64,000 nt of DNA, from contig NZ_AFWF01000175.1 of NCBI RefSeq assembly GCF_000222605.1, positions 1-64,000 on the forward strand, in the 5' to 3' direction. The DNA comes from Vibrio ichthyoenteri ATCC 700023 (GTDB taxonomy: Bacteria > Pseudomonadota > Gammaproteobacteria > Enterobacterales > Vibrionaceae). Positions 17,945 through 27,528 of the stretch are shown one piece after another. The translations under genes and the position numbers were made by a program. The first letter of the stretch is position 1. Each line of letters opens with the position of its first letter. The notes under the pieces are model-generated. The model was given only the letters and a program-made list of their open reading frames with translations. It was not told the origin of the DNA and did no database searches.

Positions 17945-18364
17945 ATGAAAACAGAAGATGAAAAGGTTTCAATGCCAGAGGAATACTGGCGTGAACGCTT
18001 ATCTGATGAGGAATTTCGTGTTTGTCGACAACAAGGAACAGAAGCCCCTTTTAGTGGTAAGTTGTTGCACAATCGAGAATCAGGGGTTTATTCCTGTACT
18101 TGCTGCCACGCCCCATTATTTCAATCTGATAATAAGTTTGACTCAGGTTGCGGCTGGCCTAGCTTTGATGCCCCAATCAACGATCAGGCAGTACGCTATT
18201 TAGAAGACTTAAGTCACGGAATGGTTCGTTCTGAGATCCGCTGCGCAACTTGCGATAGCCATTTGGGTCACGTTTTTCCTGATGGTCCACCCACGACCGG
18301 TGAACGATTTTGTGTCAATTCGGTGTCGTTAATTTTCAACAATCCACAAAAAAGCGGTGATTAA
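17945..18364 (+). CDS. msrB: peptide-methionine (R)-S-oxide reductase MsrB
   Basis: This 139-residue cytoplasmic repair enzyme reduces methionine R-sulfoxide in proteins. Two CxxC pairs that bind zinc are visible (SCTCC... region near residue 46 and CATC near 96), followed by [10 protein letters not shown] and the catalytic cysteine in RFCVNSVSL near 123. AGGAG at 17933-17937 is correctly spaced for ATG 17945; ATGs at 17918 and 17921 lie upstream of that site. A perfect GCGGTGATT/AATCACCGC hairpin overlaps the stop. Confidence 0.95.
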   Translation: MKTEDEKVSMPEEYWRERLSDEEFRVCRQQGTEAPFSGKLLHNRESGVYSCTCCHAPLFQSDNKFDSGCGWPSFDAPINDQAVRYLEDLSHGMVRSEIRCATCDSHLGHVFPDGPPTTGERFCVNSVSLIFNNPQKSGD

Positions 18365-18372
18365 ATCACCGC
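18354..18372 (+). terminator. hairpin at the msrB stop codon
   Basis: GCGGTGATT and AATCACCGC form a perfect 9-base stem around a single base, containing the TAA stop and followed by GGTTTGTTT. It probably acts as a terminator. Confidence 0.6.
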
Positions 18373-18433
18373 GGTTTGTTTGAATCTTTCAGGTAGAATT
18401 AGTGGCGAATTACATTAAGTGCCGCTAATGAAA

Positions 18434-19249
18434 CTAAAATTGCGGGATAATTGTGGAGCGATATGCGCCATCGCCGATCGCATCGTAGACACTCTCTGCG
18501 ATGTTATCCAACTGTTCATATTTCTCTTCATTGAATCCATACATAAGCTGTCGATTGTTCGCTGATGCGGTTTGGACATCGAACTGGTTAGCGACTTGTG
18601 CCCATATATAAGCTAACTCTTTGCGATTTTGCTGAAAGTTGATACTGGCGAGAGATTTCACCGCGTCGATATTGGTTTTCTTTCCGTCGGCGAGCTCAAG
18701 AGAACGATTGAGTAAATACAGTGTTTTTTCCGCATCGCGGCTTGTGTAGAAGGTTGCTAGAGCATATTGCATCTCGGCACTTTCTAATGCTTGAGATCCT
18801 TCCATTTGTAAAAATCCACGTCGCGCGTCTTCGTCACCCTCTTGGCTCCAAAGGAAATAGAGCGCTTGAGGTGAGGTAGATAGCTTCAATTCGCTAACCA
18901 CTCGCGCTTGTTCATCATTGACGTGCATTTGGGAAGTAAAGCGTTTCTCTTTGCGGTTGTTTTGATCGATCGGTTGGATCTGAGCCGCTAAGGTTAGGCA
19001 TTTTTCATATTCGGCGAGAATGTGATATTCGCGAATTTTGTTGCTATCTGATGGATCTTTGAGCACTTCAAAACGATGCCATACTAAATCAGTACGAGGA
19101 ACTCGACATTGGCCATCATCCATATTGAGTTGTTCGCAACGCAGGGCAGGGTTATCTGCACAAAGTTGTTCGGTGTTTTTTCGTCCTTCGAAACATCCGC
19201 TAAGGAGGAAACCTAAGCCAATGGTTGTTGCCAACTTGAGTCTATTCAT
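18434..19249 (-). CDS. DUF2989 domain-containing lipoprotein
   Basis: This 271-residue protein has a clear lipoprotein signal (MNRLKLATTIGLGFLLSGC, lipobox LSGC at about 16-19) and then a soluble, mostly helical region. It matches the DUF2989 family of Vibrio/Shewanella lipoproteins, with conserved cysteines in LCADNPALRCEQLNMDDGQCRVPR. The later part (MQYALATFYTSRDAEKTLYLLNRSLELA) resembles TPR/Sel1-like helix pairs. No biochemical role is known. Its ATG is divergent from yeaC, with a gap of about 100 bases. Confidence 0.85.
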   Translation of the reverse strand: MNRLKLATTIGLGFLLSGCFEGRKNTEQLCADNPALRCEQLNMDDGQCRVPRTDLVWHRFEVLKDPSDSNKIREYHILAEYEKCLTLAAQIQPIDQNNRKEKRFTSQMHVNDEQARVVSELKLSTSPQALYFLWSQEGDEDARRGFLQMEGSQALESAEMQYALATFYTSRDAEKTLYLLNRSLELADGKKTNIDAVKSLASINFQQNRKELAYIWAQVANQFDVQTASANNRQLMYGFNEEKYEQLDNIAESVYDAIGDGAYRSTIIPQF

Positions 19250-19351
19250 AATTTAATGCTTGTGATCAGATACGCTTATTCTAGGTTCATGTCTTGACTC
19301 AAATAGCGAGCCAGTTATGTTTTGCTCAAACGATGACAATAAGGATACCTT

Positions 19352-19639
19352 ATGGACGCCGAGCAGTTAGTCAATGCCATTACTCCTGAAGCTTACCAGC
19401 GCTTACTGTTTGCTGTTGAAACCGGTAAGTGGCCAGAAGGAACCACGCTTACACAACAACAGCGTGATTCGTGTATGCAAGCGGTGATGCTCTACCAAGC
19501 TAAGTATAATCAAGAAGCTCAGCATATGACGGTCGCACAGGGCGGTGAAATTAGCTTTAAATCCAAAGCAGAACTAAAAAAGCAATTTCATAAACAACAA
19601 GCTGATATTGTTCGTGTTAACCCTAATGACACTGAGTAA
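19352..19639 (+). CDS. yeaC: DUF1315 family protein YeaC
   Basis: This 95-residue small soluble protein matches the YeaC/DUF1315 family (motif ITPEAYQRLLFAVETGKWPEG at about residues 10-30, then QRDSCMQAVMLYQAKY). Family function is unknown. AAGGAT lies upstream of the ATG. In E. coli yeaC also neighbours msrB and gapA, which supports the assignment. Confidence 0.88.
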   Translation: MDAEQLVNAITPEAYQRLLFAVETGKWPEGTTLTQQQRDSCMQAVMLYQAKYNQEAQHMTVAQGGEISFKSKAELKKQFHKQQADIVRVNPNDTE

Positions 19640-19657
19640 CGTCAAGTCGCTGATAAT

Positions 19658-19690
19658 AAAAAGGTAGATGCACAATCATCTACCTTTTTT
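19658..19690. terminator. bidirectional terminator between yeaC and ychJ
   Basis: AAAAAGGTAGATG pairs with CATCTACCTTTTT around six bases, with A- and T-runs, between convergent genes. Confidence 0.88.
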
Positions 19691-19696
19691 ATTGAA

Positions 19697-20200
19697 TTAT
19701 CCGCAGCACTTCTTAAATTTTTTACCGCTACCGCAAATACATGGATCATTTCGTCCTACTTTGAGACTTTTGATCGGTTGTGAAAGGCGCTCATCTTGCG
19801 GTTCTTCATCTTGTTCGGCGTATTCACCATCGATGTAGTACCAAAGATCATTTTCACGCACAAAGCGAGAGCGCTCTTCTAAGCAAAACTCTTGTTCTTC
19901 TTGCTCAAAGTAAGCTTGGAAGGTGACAAAGCCTTCCTCTTGGTTGTGGCCAGCTTCGCTACCAAGTACCTCTAGAGATAACCAGTGACTATTAACTGAA
20001 TCGGCGATGGCTTCGCGTTGCGCTTCCGCCTCGCAGCTTGGGTGGTAAGTAGCCACAACAAAATCAACCAAGCCTTTTACATGTGCGCTATAACGGGCAC
20101 GCATAAGTTGCTCAGGTGTTTGAGCTTGGTGATGATCAAGGTGAACAGGTTGGCAGCACTGTTCGTAGTTAATTGGGTTGCCACAAGGACAATGACTCAT
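19697..20200 (-). CDS. ychJ: YchJ family SEC-C metal-binding protein (UPF0225)
   Basis: This 167-residue protein has a metal-binding SEC-C motif at each end: [15 protein letters not shown] at the N-terminus and [16 protein letters not shown] at the C-terminus, with an NTF2-like domain between. SEC-C motifs bind zinc; function in the family is not established. The chosen start ATG 20200 (MSHCPCGN) is the normal family start; the frame is open 16 codons further. It is followed on the same strand by no close gene. Confidence 0.88.
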   Translation of the reverse strand: MSHCPCGNPINYEQCCQPVHLDHHQAQTPEQLMRARYSAHVKGLVDFVVATYHPSCEAEAQREAIADSVNSHWLSLEVLGSEAGHNQEEGFVTFQAYFEQEEQEFCLEERSRFVRENDLWYYIDGEYAEQDEEPQDERLSQPIKSLKVGRNDPCICGSGKKFKKCCG

Positions 20201-20265
20201 ACGAGCACCATTAGTTAGGCTGAAATTGGCGCTAGTGTATTGAGCCAATCACTGAGAGTAAAGCG

Positions 20266-21492
20266 CTACTGCACATCGACCAATTCAGCGGTCCAGAGAA
20301 TGGATTCTTGATAGGCACTTGCCACCGCATGTTCACTCAGTTTGAGTTTAAAGCTAAGGCTGGCCGTTTTATCCCAACGTGCTTTTTCATAGGAGCTGAC
20401 CAACACCAGCAGGCCGCCAAGTACGCCGCGTTTTTCGGTTAATGCTTGGAAAATGGCATCATCGATTGGGATTTCGTGCAGAATGTCTTCTAATGGTCGA
20501 TCAAGCAGTGAATCGAGCAGCGAGAACATACCCGTTAAAAAGGCGTGGTTCATTTTAGGTTGATTGCTTGCACGTATTTTTTGACTAAGTAATTGGCAAA
20601 ATTTAGCGCGCTGGATAGATAAGGTGTACAAATGATCCGGCTTACCCTCGTGCGTGGCGGAAAGCGCAACCAGCGAGATGAATTTACGCAATCGATCTTC
20701 ACCAAGATAAATCAAAGCTTGCTTAAATGAATGGATTTTGGTGCTGACCATCGCTGAAGCGTTGACATAGCGCAGCAATTTATAGGAAAGAGTGACATCT
20801 TTCGAGACCAAGCGTTCCAATACTTTGAAATCAAGCTGATCTTTAGATATTTCAGTCAGTAGTTCGATAACCGTCAAAAACGACGGCTCTAAAGCCTTCT
20901 TCTGCACCATTTCTGGTTTGGCAAAAAAATAGCCTTGAAAATAAACAAATCCCGCTTGCAGTGCTTGCTGGTATTCTTGGTGCGTTTCGATTTTTTCAGC
21001 GAGGAATTCGATGTTGTAATTGCTCAAGCTATCGATGTAAATTTTGGCTTTGTCGATTGGGACTGAGTGGATATCAAACTTGATAATTGAAATATAAGGC
21101 AGAAATTCACGCCACTCTTTGTTGGGGATAAAGTCATCCAACGCCAGAGTGTAGCCTTTTTCGTGCAGCGAGCGTATTGCGCTTAATAATTCAGGTGTCG
21201 GTTGGCAATCTTCTAAGATCTCGATCACCATATTCTCAGCGGAAAACAATGTGGGTAGTTGTTGGACTAAACTGGCGTAGGGAAAATTAATGAAGCCGAG
21301 TTTATCCCCCAAGGTTTCCTTGTGAGTGGTTAACATGTGATCGGACAGTAGACGACTGGTCGCAAGATCGGGATCGATATTAGGGAAAGTGTTGCTTGGA
21401 CCATCTCGGAACAATAGCTCGTAACCGATGGTTCGTTTTTCCTGATCTAATATCGGTTGGCGCGCAAAATAAGAATACTTCAAGGGAGACAT
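20266..21492 (-). CDS. cdgJ: EAL-HDOD c-di-GMP signalling protein (CdgJ-like)
   Basis: This 408-residue cytoplasmic protein joins an N-terminal EAL domain (about 5-200) to a C-terminal HDOD domain (about 200-395). The EAL signature appears as YELLFRD near residue 25, with LALDDF, IIKFDI and QGYFFAKP retained. The canonical DDFGTGYSS and AEGVET motifs are altered to DDFIPNKEW and AEKIET, so catalytic status is uncertain. This architecture and the position next to lpxH, ppiB and cysS match V. cholerae CdgJ, reported as a phosphodiesterase affecting motility and biofilm. HDOD domains mediate signalling interactions. The start is ATG 21492. Confidence 0.82.
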   Translation of the reverse strand: MSPLKYSYFARQPILDQEKRTIGYELLFRDGPSNTFPNIDPDLATSRLLSDHMLTTHKETLGDKLGFINFPYASLVQQLPTLFSAENMVIEILEDCQPTPELLSAIRSLHEKGYTLALDDFIPNKEWREFLPYISIIKFDIHSVPIDKAKIYIDSLSNYNIEFLAEKIETHQEYQQALQAGFVYFQGYFFAKPEMVQKKALEPSFLTVIELLTEISKDQLDFKVLERLVSKDVTLSYKLLRYVNASAMVSTKIHSFKQALIYLGEDRLRKFISLVALSATHEGKPDHLYTLSIQRAKFCQLLSQKIRASNQPKMNHAFLTGMFSLLDSLLDRPLEDILHEIPIDDAIFQALTEKRGVLGGLLVLVSSYEKARWDKTASLSFKLKLSEHAVASAYQESILWTAELVDVQ

Positions 21493-21558
21493 CAACCTAA
21501 TTTCTGTTTACGTCAATATTAGGGATGTCGTGCGGTTTTTGCTATGAACTAGTTCAAA

Positions 21559-22299
21559 CTAACACTCTTTATTGAGAAAAGGACGAGTTTCTAATGTGAA
21601 ATTTTCCGTGTCACAGCACAAAATTGAACCTTGTTCGTACCAATCACCAAGAACAATGCGAGTCATCGATTGGTTATTGTGGCTCGTAAAGTGATGGGTA
21701 TTCGGACGATGGGTGTGGCCGTGAATCATCAGTTCAACCCCGTGAACGACCATTACGTCTTCGACTTCACTTTGTGTCACATCCATAATCATTAGTGATT
21801 TCGATTTTTTAGTATCGCGAGCATCTTGTTGAATTTTGCCGACGATCTTCCGTTTAAGCGCCATTGGTAGACGATTAAAAACCCATTGTAGCCATGGCTG
21901 ATTCACTTTGGCGCGAAAGGCTAAATATTGGGTATCTTGGGTGCACAGTGTATCGCCATGTAGGATCACGGCTTTGCGTCCATACAGGTCAATTACCGTT
22001 TCGTCACCCAGCAGTGTGACACCGGTTTGCTTAGCGAAGCGTTGACCGACAAGGAAATCTCGGTTGCCTTTGACAAAAAAGCACGGCACACCACGGTCGG
22101 TGAGTTGTTTAAATTCAGCGCGAACTTGCTGAGCAAAGTCACTGTTGTCATCGTCACCAATCCAAAAATCAAATAGGTCCCCCAGCACATAAAGCGCATC
22201 GGCGTGGATCGCTTCATTTTGCATGAACTGGCTGAAACAGCGATTGATGTCTGTCGTGTTAGGCGAAAGGTGCAGATCGGAGATAAAGAGAGTAGTCAT
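21559..22299 (-). CDS. lpxH: UDP-2,3-diacylglucosamine diphosphatase LpxH
   Basis: This 246-residue peripheral membrane enzyme of lipid A synthesis hydrolyses UDP-2,3-diacylglucosamine to lipid X and UMP. The metallophosphoesterase metal motifs are present: FISDLHLS at residues 4-11, [12 protein letters not shown] near 40, [11 protein letters not shown] near 75, and later LHGDTLC and [10 protein letters not shown] near 190. Order ppiB, lpxH on the same strand is as in other gammaproteobacteria, here with a terminator between them. Confidence 0.95.
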   Translation of the reverse strand: MTTLFISDLHLSPNTTDINRCFSQFMQNEAIHADALYVLGDLFDFWIGDDDNSDFAQQVRAEFKQLTDRGVPCFFVKGNRDFLVGQRFAKQTGVTLLGDETVIDLYGRKAVILHGDTLCTQDTQYLAFRAKVNQPWLQWVFNRLPMALKRKIVGKIQQDARDTKKSKSLMIMDVTQSEVEDVMVVHGVELMIHGHTHRPNTHHFTSHNNQSMTRIVLGDWYEQGSILCCDTENFTLETRPFLNKEC

Positions 22300-22315
22300 A
22301 ATACCTGAAGAGTAA

Positions 22316-22337
22316 AAAGGGCGCAGAAGCGCCCTTT
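22316..22337 (-). terminator. terminator between ppiB and lpxH
   Basis: AAAGGGCGC and GCGCCCTTT pair around AGAA; T-run on the minus strand. Confidence 0.8.
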
Positions 22338-22345
22338 ATTAACGA

Positions 22346-22840
22346 TTATGCTTCGATAGTCGTGCCAGTGATTACCACGTCTTCTAGTGGTACATCTTGG
22401 TGCATACCGTAAGAACCAGTGCTTACACCTTTGATTTGGTCTACAACGTCCATGCCTTCAACAACTTCAGCAAATACGCAGTAACCCCAACCATCTAGGC
22501 TTTCGCTACGGAAGTCTAGGAAAGTGTTGTTGCTTACGTTGATGAAGAACTGAGAACTCGCTGAATGCGGTTCCATAGTACGAGCCATCGCTAGCGTGCC
22601 TACTTTGTTGCTTAGGCCATTGTTTGCTTCGTTTTTGATTGTTGCACGAGTTGCCTTCTCACGTAGGCCAGACTCCATGCCACCACCTTGGATCATGAAA
22701 CCATCGATAACACGGTGGAATAGTGTGTTGTCGTAAAAACCATCACGGCAGTACTGTAGGAAGTTTGCGCTTGTTTCTGGAGCGTTCTCAGTGTCTAGCT
22801 TAACTTTGATGTCACCAAAATTAGTGTGAAGGGTGATCAT
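22346..22840 (-). CDS. ppiB: peptidyl-prolyl cis-trans isomerase B (cyclophilin)
   Basis: This 164-residue cytoplasmic cyclophilin catalyses proline isomerisation during folding. It starts directly with the cyclophilin domain and has no signal peptide. Motifs include [27 protein letters not shown] (catalytic Arg in FHRV, near residue 43) and [17 protein letters not shown]. Divergent from cysS across about 200 bases, as in E. coli. Confidence 0.94.
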   Translation of the reverse strand: MITLHTNFGDIKVKLDTENAPETSANFLQYCRDGFYDNTLFHRVIDGFMIQGGGMESGLREKATRATIKNEANNGLSNKVGTLAMARTMEPHSASSQFFINVSNNTFLDFRSESLDGWGYCVFAEVVEGMDVVDQIKGVSTGSYGMHQDVPLEDVVITGTTIEA

Positions 22841-23043
22841 GATTGTATCCTTAACCGATGTTTTTTGATTTGAGCTGAAGATTCTATCGCAACTTTTCAG
22901 ACATTAATACGTCAAAAGAAGGGGTTCACACATCAGTATAGGCGTTAATGATGGCTTTTTAACCGTTTGAGGGATTACCTAATCAAGTGTGAATTGATAT
23001 ACTGAGCCACTATTTTGTTTCACCCAGATAAAGCATAGAGATC

Positions 23044-24426
23044 ATGTTAAAAATATATAACACACTCACAAGACAGAAAGAGGAATTCAAACCAATCAAT
23101 GCTGGTAAAATCGGCATGTATGTCTGTGGGGTAACCATTTACGATCTCTGTCATATCGGTCATGGACGCACGTTTGTTTCATTTGACGTGGTTTCACGCT
23201 ACTTGCGTTACCTTGGTTACGATTTGACTTTCGTTCGTAATATCACGGATATCGATGACAAGATCATCAAGCGTGCAAATGAAAATGGCGAAAGCTGTGA
23301 GTCACTGACTGAGCGTTTAATCGGTGAAATGCACGCGGATTTTGATGCGTTGAATATGAAACGCCCTGACATCGAGCCACGTGCCACTGAATTTATTCCT
23401 GAAATTATTGCATTAGTAGAAAAACTGATTGAACGTGGTTTTGCTTATGTTGCTAGCAATGGCGATGTGATGTTTGAAGTGAGCAAGTTCGATGAGTACG
23501 GCAAACTGTCTAAGCAAGATCTTGATCAACTGCAAGCAGGCGCTCGTGTTGATGTTGAGTCAGCAAAGCGTAGCCCACTTGATTTCGTTTTGTGGAAAAT
23601 GTCTAAACCTGGTGAACCGACATGGGAATCACCATGGGGTGCGGGCCGTCCTGGTTGGCACATCGAATGTTCAGCAATGAACTCGGCGATTCTAGGTAAC
23701 CATTTCGACATTCACGGTGGCGGTTCTGATCTGCAGTTCCCACACCACGAAAATGAAATCGCTCAATCGTGCTGCGCGCATAACACCCAGTATGTGAATA
23801 CTTGGATGCACAGCGGCATGGTGATGGTGGATAAAGAGAAAATGTCTAAATCACTAGGCAACTTTTTCACTATTCGTGATGTATTGGGTCACTACGACGC
23901 AGAAACGGTTCGTTACTTCCTAATGTCTGGTCACTACCGTAGCCAACTAAACTACAGCGAAGAAAACCTAAACCAAGCACGAGCTTCACTTGAGCGTCTA
24001 TACACCTCGCTACGTGGTCTAGATTTATCAGTTGAAGCGGCAGGTGGTGATGAGTACCAAGTCCGCTTTAATGACGCGATGAACGACGACTTCAATACAC
24101 CAGAAGCTTACTCAGTACTGTTTGATATGGCGCGTGAAATCAACCGTCTTAAAACAGAAAACATTGAGCAAGCAAGCGCTCTAGGTGTTGTTATGCGCCA
24201 AATGGCGGAAGTGATTGGTATTCTTCATCAAGATGCAGAAGCTTTCCTAAAAGGTGATGCGGGTAACGATGATGAAGTGGCTGAAATTGAAGCACTGATC
24301 AAGCTACGTAACGACTCTCGCGCATCGAAAGATTGGGCTAACGCGGATTTAGCGCGTGATAAGCTTAACGAGATGGGTATTGAGTTGGAAGATGGCGCAG
24401 AAGGCACTACTTGGCGTCGTAAATAA
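23044..24426 (+). CDS. cysS: cysteinyl-tRNA synthetase
   Basis: This 460-residue class I aminoacyl-tRNA synthetase charges tRNA-Cys. The HIGH motif is at residues 37-40, preceded by the zinc ligand Cys28 (YVCGVT); further zinc ligands lie in WHIECSAM near 209 and HHENE near 234. The KMSKS loop ([10 protein letters not shown]) is near 266-270. Length matches the family. A weak AGAG precedes the ATG. A terminator follows at 24466-24493. Confidence 0.97.
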   Translation: MLKIYNTLTRQKEEFKPINAGKIGMYVCGVTIYDLCHIGHGRTFVSFDVVSRYLRYLGYDLTFVRNITDIDDKIIKRANENGESCESLTERLIGEMHADFDALNMKRPDIEPRATEFIPEIIALVEKLIERGFAYVASNGDVMFEVSKFDEYGKLSKQDLDQLQAGARVDVESAKRSPLDFVLWKMSKPGEPTWESPWGAGRPGWHIECSAMNSAILGNHFDIHGGGSDLQFPHHENEIAQSCCAHNTQYVNTWMHSGMVMVDKEKMSKSLGNFFTIRDVLGHYDAETVRYFLMSGHYRSQLNYSEENLNQARASLERLYTSLRGLDLSVEAAGGDEYQVRFNDAMNDDFNTPEAYSVLFDMAREINRLKTENIEQASALGVVMRQMAEVIGILHQDAEAFLKGDAGNDDEVAEIEALIKLRNDSRASKDWANADLARDKLNEMGIELEDGAEGTTWRRK

Positions 24427-24465
24427 CCTCCACAGCCATCAATTAGTGGATGTATAAATAATTTT

Positions 24466-24493
24466 AAGGGGCTGAGTCGTCAGCCCTTTTTTC
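24466..24493 (+). terminator. terminator after cysS
   Basis: AAGGGGCTGA and TCAGCCCTTTT pair (one bulge) and are followed by T-rich sequence. Confidence 0.78.
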
Positions 24494-24526
24494 TATCCGA
24501 TTTGTCTATTCTATAGGATATTTTTC

Positions 24527-25105
24527 GTGGCTCAGATGTACTTCTATTACTCGGCAATGAATGCGGGTAAATCTACGACGCTTCTTCAATCCTCATTTAA
24601 CTACCAAGAACGTGGCATGAACCCAGTGATTTTCACTGCGGCATTAGATGATCGTTACGGCGTGGGTAAGGTGAGTTCGCGCATTGGTTTACAGTCAGAA
24701 GCTTTCTTATTCAAACCTGAAACCGATCTTTTTCAAGCGATTGAAGCGCTTAATAGTGAAGAAAAACGCCACTGTATTTTGATTGATGAATGCCAGTTCT
24801 TATCGAAAGAGCAGGTGTATCAATTAACAGAAGTGGTCGATAAACTGCACATTCCAGTTCTATGCTACGGTTTACGCACGGATTTTCTTGGTGAGCTGTT
24901 TGAAGGCAGTAAGTATCTGCTATCTTGGGCTGATAAGTTGGTCGAGCTGAAAACGATTTGTCACTGTGGTCGCAAAGCGAACATGGTGATTCGTACGGAT
25001 GAACACGGCAATGCGATTGCTCAAGGTGATCAAGTGGCGATTGGTGGTAATGATCGTTACGTGTCGGTATGTCGTCAGCACTATAAAGAAGCGCTAGGCC
25101 AATAA
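24527..25105 (+). CDS. tdk: thymidine kinase
   Basis: This 192-residue salvage enzyme phosphorylates thymidine (type II, zinc-containing kinase). The P-loop [12 protein letters not shown] is at residues 10-21, the Walker B region ILIDECQFL near 85, and zinc cysteines are in ICHCGRKA and VCRQHY. It starts with GTG at 24527, supported by AGGA about eight bases upstream and by the family N-terminus [16 protein letters not shown]. A strong bidirectional terminator separates it from convergent infA. Confidence 0.95.
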   Translation: MAQMYFYYSAMNAGKSTTLLQSSFNYQERGMNPVIFTAALDDRYGVGKVSSRIGLQSEAFLFKPETDLFQAIEALNSEEKRHCILIDECQFLSKEQVYQLTEVVDKLHIPVLCYGLRTDFLGELFEGSKYLLSWADKLVELKTICHCGRKANMVIRTDEHGNAIAQGDQVAIGGNDRYVSVCRQHYKEALGQ

Positions 25106-25134
25106 TTGGCGGGGTGGTGCTTTAGTACAAAAAC

Positions 25135-25163
25135 AAAAAACGGAGCCAGTGGCTCCGTTTTTT
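25135..25163. terminator. bidirectional terminator between tdk and infA
   Basis: AAAAAACGGAGCC and GGCTCCGTTTTTT pair perfectly around three bases. Confidence 0.92.
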
Positions 25164-25185
25164 GTTGCATTCGTAAATCTAAAGA

Positions 25186-25404
<219 letters not shown>

Positions 25405-25485
25405 TTATTCCTCTTTTTCAAATGGACAATTTCAACCGGCTTATTCGTACCGATAAAAATGAATTAAGTAAAGTTGGGCGGTATT

Positions 25486-26184
25486 CTACCCCTGCCAAGT
25501 CTGATTTACTAGCCTTTGATGAGGTTGAAAGCGGACTTTGTAATTCATAGCAGGGCATTCATCGATTTGGTAGCCAAGATAAAGCCATTGTTTTCCTTGG
25601 TTACGACAATAATCAATTTGTAGTAACCCCCCTAAAGTACCGAGTGATATTTCACTGTTTGGGTCAAAAAAAGTATAGAAGGCGCTGGCGCTATTGCTGA
25701 GTATATCGGTGACTGCAATACCAATCAGCTTATCATCATCATAGATATGTAGGTATTGAGTATTTAGCCAAGCACAATGGGAGAATTGAGCGAAACTGTC
25801 ACGATTGGCTGGATACATACTGCCTTCGCGATGGCGGGCGTCGATATAAGGTTGATAAAGGTCGAACCAATCTTCATCCATCTCTTCTTTCAGTTGGTAC
25901 CGAATGTTTTTTGCTTTCGCCAACAGCCGCTTCTGGCTGCGTGATGGTTCAAAATTCGGGACTGAAATCCGAATGGGCTGGCAGGCACTGCACAATTCAC
26001 AGTGCGGTTTATAAATTGTGTCGCCGCTGCGACGAAAGCCATTGGCGAGCAGAACTTCATAGTTAGATGAGCTATGCAGAGCAGGCTCAAGCGCCACCGC
26101 GACTCTCTCCTGGCGATTAGGTAGATAGCTACAAGGGTGGTTATCGGTCAAACCGATGCGAATTTGCTGCAAATCAGAACTCAT
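25486..26184 (-). CDS. bpt: aspartate/glutamate leucyltransferase (N-end rule)
   Basis: This 232-residue enzyme of the Bpt/ATE family transfers leucine from Leu-tRNA to N-terminal Asp or Glu, marking proteins for the ClpAP N-end rule pathway. The N-terminal region carries the conserved PCSYLPNRQERVAVA and the cysteine pairs YKPHCELCSACQPIR near residue 60. ATG 26184 starts just after the aat stop, implying cotranscription with Aat, which acts in the same degradation pathway. The frame is open further upstream within aat but those residues are not family-like. Confidence 0.92.
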   Translation of the reverse strand: MSSDLQQIRIGLTDNHPCSYLPNRQERVAVALEPALHSSSNYEVLLANGFRRSGDTIYKPHCELCSACQPIRISVPNFEPSRSQKRLLAKAKNIRYQLKEEMDEDWFDLYQPYIDARHREGSMYPANRDSFAQFSHCAWLNTQYLHIYDDDKLIGIAVTDILSNSASAFYTFFDPNSEISLGTLGGLLQIDYCRNQGKQWLYLGYQIDECPAMNYKVRFQPHQRLVNQTWQG

Positions 26185-26185
26185 T

Positions 26186-26902
26186 TCATTTCTCAGCGGG
26201 TAAATTAAGCCATTGTGGTTGAAAGCACAGCTCGTCAATAACTTGATATCTTAAAGATAGCAGGCTTTGGATAAAGCTTTCGCGTGGTAATTCAAATGCG
26301 CCCAAAGATTGAGTGTGCTCATTCAGAACCTGACAATCAATTAATTGTCCACCTTGCTGTTGAAAATGAGAGCAGAAATACCATAAGGCGACTTTAGACG
26401 CATTGCTCTCAAGACTAAACATCGATTCACCGCAGAACAGTTGCCCAATTGACAAGCCATATAAACCACCAATCAATCGCTCTTCTTGCCACACTTCTAC
26501 CGAGTGACAATGACCTTGTTGCGCCAATTGTTTGTAGGCGTGGCGCATATCTTGATTAAGCCATGTTTCTTCGGCACTGCGTAGCGCAGCACACTGGTCA
26601 ATCACTTGCTCGGTTGCGTGATTAATGCTGACTCGGTATTGATGCTTTCGTTGGAACTTTTTCAGACTTTTCGATGGTTTAAAAACGCTTGGATCAAAGA
26701 CTGCGCGCGGGGATGGGCTCCACCATAATATCGGTTCGTCAGGGCCATACCACGGAAAGATGCCATTGTGGTAAGCTGTTAGTAAGCGATCTGCCGACAG
26801 ATCACCGCCAAACGCTAATAAGCCATTGGGATCATCCAGTGCGTCAAATGGTGACGGGAAGCTCAAGTTACTAGGGTCGAGTTCTGTCAGATAAATAGCC
26901 AT
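26186..26902 (-). CDS. aat: leucyl/phenylalanyl-tRNA--protein transferase
   Basis: This 238-residue enzyme adds leucine or phenylalanine to N-terminal Lys or Arg of proteins, making primary N-degrons. Family motifs are FPSPFDALDDPNGLLAFGGDLS at about 15-36, GIFPWY near 48, WWSPSPRAVF near 60 and ESMFS near 148. Start is ATG 26902. It is divergent from the glycine-zipper gene across only 15 bases, so the promoters overlap. Confidence 0.94.
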   Translation of the reverse strand: MAIYLTELDPSNLSFPSPFDALDDPNGLLAFGGDLSADRLLTAYHNGIFPWYGPDEPILWWSPSPRAVFDPSVFKPSKSLKKFQRKHQYRVSINHATEQVIDQCAALRSAEETWLNQDMRHAYKQLAQQGHCHSVEVWQEERLIGGLYGLSIGQLFCGESMFSLESNASKVALWYFCSHFQQQGGQLIDCQVLNEHTQSLGAFELPRESFIQSLLSLRYQVIDELCFQPQWLNLPAEK

Positions 26903-26917
26903 CAAGAGGTTTCGATT

Positions 26918-27376
26918 ATGATGAAGAAGTGGGTATGGATATTATTGATTTTTCCTCTGTTTGCCAATGCCGCATATCAACGGAACGTGGCTCGTCCTGT
27001 CAATGAGGTGGTATTTGGCAAGGTTGATTCAGTGCGTTACATCACTCAACAACAGATTGTCCAATCAAAAAGTAATGGCTGGGAAACATTCTTAGGGGCC
27101 GTGGTCGGCGGATTGGTGGGTAACCAATTTGGTGGCGGTAGCGGTAAGGAAGTGGCGACGGCTGTGGGTGCTGTCGCAGGTGCCAGCGTGGCGAGAAATC
27201 GCGCCAACCAAAGTTACAGCGTTGAGTATCGTTTGGTTGAGTTGTTGATCCGGACCGACGACAAGCGTCTGATTAATGTGATTCAAGATGTCGATAGTTC
27301 AATGATTTTCCAGCGTAATGACCCGGTTAGAATCCTCTATTTCAATGACGGCGTGCGTGTGGACAAAGAGTATTAA
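26918..27376 (+). CDS. glycine zipper 2TM domain envelope protein
   Basis: This 152-residue exported protein has a signal peptide (KKWVWILLIFPLFANA, cleavage near residue 19). A central glycine-zipper segment, GAVVGGLVGNQFGGGSGKE and AVGAVAGASVA (about residues 60-91), is typical of the Rick_17kDa_Anti/SlyB-like surface family. There is no lipobox cysteine, so it is not a classical SlyB lipoprotein. It is probably a periplasmic or outer-membrane-associated envelope protein with no known enzymatic role. AGAGGT precedes the tandem ATGs. A very strong terminator follows. Confidence 0.85.
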   Translation: MMKKWVWILLIFPLFANAAYQRNVARPVNEVVFGKVDSVRYITQQQIVQSKSNGWETFLGAVVGGLVGNQFGGGSGKEVATAVGAVAGASVARNRANQSYSVEYRLVELLIRTDDKRLINVIQDVDSSMIFQRNDPVRILYFNDGVRVDKEY

Positions 27377-27412
27377 TCAATTCGGCTCTTGTTGCAGTAA
27401 GGTGTTTATTTT

Positions 27413-27457
27413 ACCGCCGTTAAAACTCGATTTGCTCTGGTTTTAACGGCGGTTTTT
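27413..27457 (+). terminator. terminator after the glycine-zipper gene
   Basis: ACCGCCGTTAAAAC and GTTTTAACGGCGGT pair over 14 bases around a 13-base loop and are followed by TTTTT. Confidence 0.9.
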
Positions 27458-27528
27458 CGTTAGTCTGCCAGTATGAAGAATTTTTCATCGCTCTTATGGA
27501 AGTGAGCGAGCAAGGAATAGTAGTCTTA